The notes under the pieces were generated by a model that was not told the DNA's origin, did no database searches, and worked only from the letters and a program-made list of their open reading frames with translations. From positions 1-55,768 of the forward strand of contig CAJXRZ010000038.1 of the NCBI GenBank assembly GCA_913060515.1: a DNA stretch of 55,768 nt, written 5' to 3'. The stretch comes from an uncultured Pseudomonadota bacterium (GTDB lineage Bacteria > Myxococcota_A > UBA796 > CAJQPC01). The position numbers were made by a program, and so were the translations under genes. Of this stretch, positions 1 through 9,700 are shown piece by piece; positions within the stretch are counted from its first letter, which is position 1, and the number at the start of each line of letters is the position of its first letter.

Positions 1-48
1 TCTACACTATCCTCTTCGTCGGCAGCGTCAGATGTGTATAAGAGACAG
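1..48 (+). other. Illumina Nextera adapter (non-genomic)
   Basis: Bases 1-7 match the end of the P5 flow-cell oligo, 8-15 (TATCCTCT) match a standard i5 index, and 16-48 match the 33-base Nextera read-1 transposase adapter ending in the mosaic end AGATGTGTATAAGAGACAG (30-48). Translating this stretch on the minus strand gives the familiar contaminant peptide beginning SYTHLTLPT. It was left on the contig end by incomplete trimming and is not part of the organism. Genomic sequence starts at 49. Confidence 0.98.
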
Positions 49-544
49 GATCTGGGAAGTGGCGGAGCTCGTGTACCCCGTCTGGATCTCGGTCGAAGAA
101 GGCCGGATCCGGCACCAGCATGTCCATGGCAAAGGTGCCGCCGGGGAGTAGGCGGGCTTTCACGCGCTCAAAGACCCGGAGTACGTCCTTGCCGGTGTAG
201 ACGTGGTGGATGGTGTTGAAAGGCAGCACAACCAGTGGCACCTGTGGGCCGTCTGGGAGCTCCAAGAAGCTGGCCATGCGGGTGTTGACCCGGTGGGAGA
301 GCCCTTGGCTGGCGAAGCGTTGTGTGAGGCGGTCCAGCATGTGTTGGCTCAGGTCAACGGCCTCGACCGTGGCCCCTGCATCGACCATGGCCTGGGTCAC
401 GCGGCCGGTACCTGCGCCGAGCTCGAGCACGCGCTCAGCCTTCTTCGCCAGCTCTCCGTAAAACGCTAGGTCTTCGGTGTGCTTGGCGTACTCCAAATCG
501 TAGAGCGCGGGGAGGCGGTAGAAATCATCACGGTAGGTGGCCAT
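49..544 (-). CDS. SAM-dependent methyltransferase, 3'-truncated
   Basis: A class I SAM-dependent methyltransferase cut off at its C-terminus by the adapter. The chosen start is the ATG at 544-542 (MATYRDDFYRLPALYD); longer readings upstream lack family-like sequence. Seen: motif I LELGAGTGR near residue 41, an acidic motif II (VEAVDLS) about 20 residues later, and a motif IV-like stretch (VVLPFNTIHHV). The opening YDxxY-type segment and the small core fit the Methyltransf_25/11 type that acts on small molecules or lipids. The substrate is not readable. It is transcribed away from the megasynthase that follows on the opposite strand. Confidence 0.85.
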
Positions 545-689
545 GCCGCAGCCTATCGCAGTCCACCCGCGCGGCCCTCCTGCGCGCTGGGAGATGGCAC
601 GGGCCTTGCTGGTGGCCGGGCATCCACCCATGCCCGATTCACAGAGCACGCTAAGATCGTGATCTGCGAGTCCCGTCCCCTCTCTGTGC

Positions 690-707
690 TGCGTAGTTCG
701 CTACGCA
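690..707 (+). promoter_or_regulatory. UUCG-capped hairpin upstream of the megasynthase
   Basis: TGCGTAG (690-696) and CTACGCA (701-707) form a perfect 7-bp stem closed by a TTCG tetraloop, 27 bases before the ATG at 734. There is no T-run, so it is not a classical terminator. It could be a 5'-leader element or a stabilising hairpin. The rest of the 545-733 gap holds no recognisable gene. Confidence 0.4.
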
Positions 708-733
708 CTGCCACCTCTCCTGCCTAGGTGCTC

Positions 734-3700
734 ATGTCCTCCCAGACCCCCCATCTCCTGGTTCTGCTCCCTCCTCGCGCTGCCGGCCTGTGTGCCCGTG
801 TGCGCGCTGCAGGCGGGACTCCGGTGATCGATCTGAGCGAGGGCGGGCAAGCACCGAGCCCGTGGCCAGAGGGCGCCTGGGTGCGCATTCAGCCGGGGCA
901 GGAGCCAGTAGGTGAGGAGGGAGTTCTTCTCACAGGGAGCGCCGATCCGGTGCCTGGACGCAGCACCTGGCTGGAGTCGGCGGAGCCCATGACCGCGCCC
1001 GAGGGCATTGAGGGCATTGTACTGCGTGGGCGCGAGGCGGGCGGTTTCTGCGGAGAGCAGGACGGACTGGAGATGCTGGCGTTGCAGAAGGGCTCTTGCG
1101 TGCTGGAGGCCGGCCTGGGCCCCGACACCGCAGCCTCGGCCGTGGCCATGGGGGCGGCGGGTGTCCTGATCCGGGAGCAGCTCTACGCGCTGCCTGAGCT
1201 TCTGGGACCTCACCTGCGGGCAAAGGCTTTGCGAAGCGGTGACCTGGCCTCGCGCGTGGTCGCTGGCGTACGGGTGACCGCTTCCAGCTTGTCCCCGATC
1301 GTGCGCCGCTTGGCGGAAGGGGAGGACCCCCACACCCTCTGGGCCAGCTGGGACCGCGCAGACGACGACGTGGGCAAGGCCTTCCCTGCTGGTCAGGGAC
1401 TGGCCCTGGCTGCCGGGTTGCTTCAGCGCCACGAGAGCTTGGAGGGCATCCTGCGGGCCTACAGCAACGCGATGAGCCACGCTCGGGCGCGCGCTGGAGT
1501 GGCCAGCGCCTGGACCCAAGCCGGCGCGGCGGGACGCAGCCTCAGCGCACTGCGGGCGAGCAATGGCACAGCGGTCATCGCGACCACCGGCGGCAACGTC
1601 GGCTCCGGCGTGCTCTGGCAGCTCGCCGCTTGGGAAGGCTTGCCTGTCGCCGGCGCCCCTCTGGTCGGCGCCCTGGCCACCGGTCAGCCAGTGGCAGCCC
1701 CCATCTCCGAGCTCGAGGCCGCCCGCGCTGCCTTCGAAGGCGACGTGGCGAGCGCTCCCCCTCAGCCAGCCGCCCCAGTGCTGCCGGACGTGCCCATGCC
1801 CCTCTCCGAGGAGACCGGACCCAGCAACCACAGCGGCGAGGCCATCGCCATCGTGGGCTTGGGCTGTGTTCTGCCCGACTCCCCAGACATCGACACCTTC
1901 TGGGAGAACCTGCGCACCGGCCGAAACAGCATCATCGAGGTGCCCAAGGACCGCTGGGATGCGGACCTGTATTGGGTCAATGAGCGTGGCATCCCGGACC
2001 GCACCTACTCGAAGATTGGCGGCTTTGTACGCGACTTCAAGTTCAAGGCGCGCGAGTTCCGCATCCCACCCAAGATGGCCAGCTTCATCGACCAGGTGCA
2101 GCAGATGACCCTGGTGGCCGTCAAGGAGGCCCTGGAGGATGCAGGCCTGGGCAAGGACGCCAAGGTGGACCGCTCCCGAATCGCTGTGATTCTCGGCAAC
2201 GCGATGGGCGGCAACGACTCCAGAGACAAGAGCGCGCTGCGCATCTACACCCTGACCATGCGCGAGGTGCTCTCCAAGACCGCAGAGGTCAGAGCCCTCC
2301 CTCAGGACCAGCAGACCGCGCTCCTGAACGCCTTCGAGGCGGACTTCCGAGCCACGCTGCCGCCCATCACCGAAGACTCCATGCCAGGAGAGCTCTCCAA
2401 CGTCGTGGCCGGTCGGGTGACCAACGCCTTCGACTTGGGCGGGCCCAACTTCACCGTGGACGCCGCTTGCGCCAGCTCCATGGCGGCCATCCAGTCGGCC
2501 ATGAAGGGCCTACAAGACGGGGACTACGATGTCGCTGTGACCGGTGGCGCCGACCGCTCCATGGACGCGCCCACCTATGCCAAGTTCTCGGCCATTGGCG
2601 CGCTCTCTCACGACCGCAGCTCCCCCTTTGACGCCGGGGCCAACGGCTTTGTGATGGGCGAGGGCGCCGGCATCCTGGTGCTCAAGCGTCTAAGCGACGC
2701 CGAGCGTGACGGGGACAAGGTCTACGCCGTGCTGCGCGGCATGGGCGCCAGCTCCGATGGGAAGGGGAAGGGGATCACAGCTCCGAACATCGAAGGCCAG
2801 CGCCGAGCATTGCGCCGCGCGTACGCCGAAGCGAACCTGGACCCGGTCGAGGTCGACTTGGTCGAGTGCCACGGCACCTCCACCGTCGTGGGCGACAAGA
2901 TCGAAGCCACCGCGCTCTCCGACGTCATCGGCAGCGGCCGCCGCGGCGCCCGTGGGCCCATCCGCATCGGCTCCGTCAAGAGTCAGATCGGGCACCTCAA
3001 GTCCGCTGCAGGCGCCGCCAGCGTCATCAAGGTGGCCTTGGCCCTGCACCACAAGGTGCTGTTGCCCAGCATCAACTACCGCACCCCCCGCGAAGACCTG
3101 CCCATGGGGTCGGTGCCTCTGCAAGTCCAGTCCCAGGCCGAGCCTTGGGAGACCCATGGTTGGACCCGCTACGCCGGTGTCTCGGCCTTTGGTTTTGGCG
3201 GCACCAACTTCCATGCCGTGCTCCAGGAGCACCAGCCACGTGCCCAGGCCCCCAAGCCCGTCAGCGCGGCCAGTGTGACCCTCCCCAAGACCGCGGCGCT
3301 GCCCGACGGCATCTGGGCCACTTCTGGGCGGGACGTGCAGGAGCTCTTGGCCAACCTCGACAAGATCGAGCGCGGCGAGGCGGCTCCATGGAACCCCAGC
3401 CTGCCACTGCGCGTCTCGGCGGCCTTCAACGACCGCGCTGAGCAGCTCAGCCAGATCGAGAAGATCCGCAAGGCAGCAGCCAAGGGCAAGGGCTGGGAGC
3501 TGCTGCGCATGCGCAACATCCACCTGGAAGACACCCCCGCCGATGGCAAGCTGGCCTTCTGCTTTACCGGCCAGGGCAGCCAGTACCTGGGCATGGGCCT
3601 GGACCTCTTCGACAAGTACCCCCTGGTCGCCGGCGCCTTCGCCGAGGCCGATGAGATCGCTGTGCCCGAGCTGGGCCGCTCTCTGATCGACTACATCAAG

Positions 3701-6700
3701 GGCATCTCCGAGGACCCCAAGGAGAGCTTCATCGCGCTCCGGGCCACCGAGATCGCGCAGCCCGTCACCATGGCCATGGACATCGGCCTGCTGCGGGTGC
3801 TCTCGGGCTTTGGGCTCTTCCCCGACATGGTCGCTGGCCACAGCCTGGGCGAGTACCCCGCCCTGGTGGCCGCTGGCGTCACCGACTACCACGGCGCCAT
3901 GCAGGCCGTGACCGCGCGTGGCAAGGAGATGGCCGGCATCAAGATCGAGGATCCAGGGGCCATGGCCGGCGTCGCCGCCAGCGCCGAGGTGGTCTCCGAG
4001 GTCTTGGCCGAAGTCGAAGGCTACGTCATCGCCGCCAACAAGAACTCCCCCAAGCAGACCGTCATTGCCGGAGCCACCTTGGCGGTAGAAGCCGCCAGCG
4101 AGGTCTTCCGCTCCCGGGACATCACCGTGGTGCCCCTGCCGGTCTCCCACGCCTTCCACTCGGCCATCGTGGCCCCCGCCAGCGCACCCCTCAAGAAGGT
4201 GCTGCAGCGCGTCAAGATCGTCTCCCCTGTGCGGCCGATCACCTCCAACGTGACCTCGCGTTGGTACCCCACCGATCCCGTTGAAATCATCGACCTGCTC
4301 TCCAAGCAGGTGGCCGCTCCTGTGGAGTGGGTGAACCAGGTCGAGCGCATGTACGCCGAGGGCGCGCGCATCTTTGTCGAGATCGGTCCCAAGCGGGCCT
4401 TGGCCGGCATGATCTCCACTATCCTCAAGGGCCGGCCACACCGCGCCTTCAACACCAACCACCCCAAGGTGGGGGGGGAGCGCTCTCTGCGCGACGCCCT
4501 GGCTGCGCTCATCGTTCTGGGCTTCCCGCTCAAGCAGAGCGCCGGCACCGAGATCGTGGACTACCTCCAGGACCCACGCCCCCGCTTGGCCACCTCCGAG
4601 GCCTTGGCATTGGCCTCGAAGAGCTCCGGCGGGCAGCTCCAGGCCACGCCCTTCGTCATCGACACCGTCAAGGAGGCCATCGCCCGACGGGCCGGTTTGG
4701 ACGCCGACTCTCTGGAGAATGATCTGGAGATGGAGGCCGACCTGGGCATCGACACGGTGCGTCAGGCCGAGCTGGTCGCAGAGCTGCGCACCACCTTCAA
4801 GCTGGAGCGCGAGTCCGGCTTTCTGCTCTCGGACCACAACTCCATCCGCGATCTGGTGGACTACTTCGCCAGCCGCTTGGGTCAGTTCGAGCCCAGATGG
4901 GATCGCTCCGCACCAGCCGTGGCCACGCAACCACGAGGCGGCGCCCCCGCCCCAGCACCTCGCCTGTCTGCCCCCACAGCCGAGGCCATTGTCTCCGACG
5001 ACGCCGTCGCCCGCTTCCTGACCCAGGCCGCCAAGATGGGCCTGAAGGGCGCCGACGCCGAGCTCTTCGCTCAGGCCATGCTGCCCATGGTTCAGAACCT
5101 GCTCGAGGCCAGCTTCAAGCAGGCCCAGCGCCTGATGCCGCCAAGCCCCGTGGTCCAAGCCACCCAGGCCCTTCAGCCCATGCCCCAGCAGGTGCGCGTG
5201 GTCTGTACTGGCGCCTCCGTAGGGCTCCCCGGCGGCACCCAGGTCTTTGACGACGACAACATCGCCAGCATCCTGCGTGGCGACAACCGCATCACGCCGG
5301 TGGACCCCGAGTACCGCAAGCGCTTCCTCGACAAGAACATCGTGCGCGTGGTCAAGGATGCCTCCGGTCAAGGCAGCTTCCTGCCCGTCGAGAACGATGA
5401 CCAAGTCATCCGTCTGGCGGGCCAGGCCCAGCACTTTGATGTGGGCGAGTACGGCGTGCCCGAGCGCCTGAGTGTGGCCTTTGACCGGGCCACGCAGCTG
5501 GCCATCGCCGCCGGCTTGGAGGCTCTGCGCGACGCCCAGATTCCCCTGGTGCGCACCTACCACGAGACCTCCACCGGCAAGAAGGTCCCGACCGGTTGGG
5601 CCTTGCCCGAGCCCCTGCGGGACGAGACCGGCGTGATCTTCGCCTCGGCATTCCCTGGCTACAACCTGATGGCTGAGAAGCTGACGGGGGGCGGCTTGGA
5701 CGCCAACGGTCACTTTGACCGGCGCTTCCTCTTCCAGGTCTTGGCGATGGGGCACAGCCAGTTTGCCCAGCTGGTCGGCGCCCGGGGACCGAACACCCAG
5801 GTCAACTCCGCCTGTGCGAGCACCACCCAAGCGGTGGGCCTGGCCCAGGACTGGATCCGCCTGGGACGCTGCAAGCGCGTCATCATCGTCGGCGCCGACG
5901 ATGTGACCAGTCCGGCGCTCTTGGAGTGGATGGGCAGCGGCTTCTTGGCCGCCGGCGCAGCCACGACCGAGGACAAGGTCGAGAACGCAGCCTTGCCCTT
6001 CGACGCCCGTCGCCACGGCATGATCCTGGGCATGGGCGCTGTGGGCATGATCATCGAGACCGAGGACGCCGCCAGCGCCCGTGGAATCGTACCCATCGCG
6101 GAGCTGGTCAACTCCAGCACCGCCAACTCGGCCTTCCACGGCACGCGCTTGAACCTGGACCACATCGCCGAGCAGGTGGCCACCTTGGTCGCCCAGGGCG
6201 CCCAGAGCGAAGGCATCACTCCGGCTGAGATGGGGCGCCAGGCGCTGTTCATGTCCCACGAGACCTATACGCCTGCCCGAGGTGGCTCCTCCGCCGCCGA
6301 GATCGCGGCCTTGCGGGCCGCCTTTGGGGCCAGCGCCAACCAGGTGATCATCACGAACACCAAGGGCTTCACCGGGCACCCCATGGGCGCCGGCATCGAA
6401 GACGCCATCGCCATCAAGGCGCTGCAGTACGGGCGCACCCCGCCCATCCCCAACCTCTTGCAGCCCGACCCCGAGCTGGGTGACTTGAACCTGTCCAAGG
6501 GTGGCAGTCACAGGGCCAAGTACGCCTTGCGCTTGGCGGCGGGCTTTGGCTCGCAGCTCTCCTTGGGCCTGTGGCGCAAGATCGCAGACGGCGACCAGCG
6601 CGTCGCCAACGCCTCCGTTCAGGCCGCTTGGCTCTCCAAGGTCACCGGCATCGCCAAGCCGGAGCTGGTGCTGGAAGACCGCACCCTCAAGGCCAAGGGC

Positions 6701-9700
6701 GAGGTGGTCGAAGCCAAGCGGGCGGCGCCCGCTGCCGCTCCCAAGGTCATCGCGGCTGCTCCAGTCGCCGCTGCCCCCAAGGCGGCTGCGCCGGCGGCTG
6801 ATGTGCTCACGCACCTGATGGGCGTGATCGGCGAGAAGACCGGCTACGGACCCGAGGACTTGGACCCAGACTACGAGCTGGAAGCCGACCTGGGCATCGA
6901 CACGGTCAAGCAGGCGGAGATCTTCTCCGAGGTGCGGGATCACTACGGCATTGGCCGAGACGATAGTTTCTCCTTGGCGGACTACCCGACTGTGCGCGGG
7001 CTGGCCGGCTGGTTGAGCGCCCAGATGGGTGGCGAGGCCCAGGCCTCGGACGAGCTGGCCTCCTTGGCGGAGACGGTCGACCAAGCTGCTCCAGCAGAGG
7101 CTGCAGAGGCCCCCGCAGCCGGTGTAGACCACGCCGCTGTCCTCTCCCACCTGCTCAACGTGATCGGCGAGAAGACCGGCTACGAGGAGGAGGATTTGGA
7201 TCCGGACTACGAGCTGGAGGCCGATCTGGGCATCGACACGGTCAAGCAGGCGGAGATCTTCTCCGAGGTGCGCGACCACTTTGGCGTCCAGCGCGACGAC
7301 TCCTTCTCTCTGGCGGACTACCCCACCCTGGGCAGCCTGGCCGAGTGGTTGGGTGAGCGCGTCACCTCGGGCAGTACGGGTCCTCTGCCTGAGGCAGAGG
7401 ACATCGGAAGCGAAGAGAACACCAGCGACCCGATGAGCGAGCTGCCGCCGACCTTCTGGATCCGACGCCCAGTGCGTCTGTCCCGGCCCCTGAGCCTGGA
7501 GGGCAGCCTGCAAGGGCGTGTGGTGATGGTGTTGGGCGATGGCCCGGTCGCCGACGCGATGGTCGAGGCCCTGAGCGAGCGCGGTGCAATCATGGAGGGC
7601 GCCGAGGGTGCAGGCTCGGTCGACGCTGTCGTCGATGTGGCCGCCGACGTGATCAGCGCCTTCCGCCTGGCCAAATCCCACGTTGAGACTGGCGTTCGAG
7701 ACTGGATCTGCCTGACCATGATGGGGGAGCTGGACGGGATGACCCCTGACCAAGCCTTCTTTGACGGCTCCCGTGCCGGATTCACCAAGGCCCTGGGCCG
7801 TGAGTGGGAGGACTGTAGCGCCCGGGTGGTCGACGTCTCGCCGCAGCTTGAGCCAGAGCGCATCGCGGAGCTGCTCTGTCAGGAGCTGGCGGCCCACGAC
7901 GGCACCGTGGAGGTCTTTCACGGCTACGAGGGGCTGCGCACCGTCATCGAGCTGGCCGTCGAGGACCATCCTCCAGCGATGGCCCGTCCTCGCGCCAATC
8001 AGGTGGTCATTGTCACCGGTGGTGGCCGAGGTGTGACCGCACGGGTGGCCGCTGAGTTTGCCCGCCGCGCCCCAGCGACCTTGGTCTTGGTCGGCCGCTC
8101 TCCCGCCGGAACAGAGCCCTTGGACGAGAAGGCCGAGAAGAACCGCATCCGTGCCGAGCTCAAGGCAGCCGGTGAGCGCGCTACCCCAGCGCAGATCGAG
8201 CGTCAGCTGAACCGCTTGCGCAAGGCGGAGGAGATTCGACTGACCGTCGAGGAGCTCCGTGGCATGGGCTCTACGGCCGAGTACCGCACCTGCGATATGG
8301 CGGACACCAGCGCCGTGCGGGATCTGGTCGCCGAGGTCCAGAACTCCTATGGCCGCATCGACGGCTGCATCCATGGTGCTGGCGTGGAGGAGTCCCGCCT
8401 CATTCAGGACAAGGACGAGGATGCCTTTCACCGTGTCTTTGACGGCAAGGCTGTGGGCGGACTGACCTTGGTTGAGGCCATGGGGCCAGATGCTTGGTTC
8501 CTGTCCATGGGCTCCGTCGCCGGACGCTTTGGAAACGCAGGACAGGTCGACTACTCGGCTGCAAACGAGGCCATGGCTCAGATCTGTCTGTCCCGGCCCC
8601 ACTCCATTCACGTGGACTGGACCGCTTGGGGCGGTGTGGGCATGGCCGTTCGTGGCGGCATGCAGAACCTCTTGGAGGCCCGCGGCGTAGAGCTGCTGCC
8701 CGCTCAGGCTGGCGCATCCCTTGCGGTGGACCTCATTGCGGCCGGTGTGGAAGGCGAGGTCGTGGTCGCCGGAAAGCTCGGTGAGCTGGTCCCCAGTCCC
8801 AACCATCCGCTCTTGGACAGCGTGGAGCACGAGGGCGACATCGTCGTGGCCCGCTACACCTTGGACCAAGACCGGGCCCCTTGGATCCTGGACCACGCCA
8901 TCGACAAGGTGCCCGTGTTGCCCGGCGTGATGGGTCTGGAGCTGATGGCTGCGGCCGCCAGCTTGGCGCGCCCCGGTCTGAGCTATGTGGGCGTGGCAGA
9001 CGTGGTCTTTGAGAAGCCGGTCAAGCTCTACCGCGGAGAGCCCTGCGAGCTGGAGATGCGCGCTCGGCCTACGCCAGATGGGCGTGTGGAGTGTGTCTTG
9101 GTCTCCGAGCGTGTGACCCGCGCTGGCAAGCGCCTGCGTAGCGAGCACTTTCGCGCCACTGTGTTGCTCGAGGGCAAGCCGGAGCTCAGCTCTATGCCCC
9201 CGGCCTTCTTCCCCGAGGAGTCCATCAGCCGCGGTGAGATCTACCGGCGCTTCTTCCACGGTCCGGCCTTCCAAGTCCTGCGTGGTGCAGACGCGGTGAC
9301 CCGAGACGGTCTGGCGGCGTCCGCCCGTGTGGAGCACAGCTACATCGCTGAAGGGCTGATGACCTCGCCCCTGGCTCTGGAAGCCGCCTTCCAGGCCGCT
9401 GGACTGCACGCGATGGTCGCCCAGGATGTCTTGGCTCTGCCGGCCAGCGTGGACACCGTCTGGATGGCGCGGGAGGTGCGAGACGGCGAAGATCTGACGC
9501 TCACCGCCCAGCTGCGTGATGACGGCGCCTACGACGTAGACGTGAATGGCGAGGACGGGCGCTTGATGAGCGTCCGTGGCTTCCGCATGGTGGAGAAGGG
9601 CCCACTGCCAGACCGGGAGCGCTTTACTCCGCCAGAGGAAGGATGGGAGGAGTCGGCCTTTGGGTCCGCTGTGGTGGTCTCAGGTCCCGCTGGTCCCGAC

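Noticed and set aside
2-648. Longer methyltransferase reading starting near 649 and ending in the adapter
   Set aside because: The N-terminal extension has no family-like sequence and the C-terminal 14 residues are adapter-derived.
2690-9409. A 2239-codon open frame on the minus strand inside the megasynthase gene
   Set aside because: It is an antisense shadow created by high GC and strong third-position bias; its translation is His/Gly/Val-rich with no domain, while the plus strand has a continuous set of catalytic motifs.
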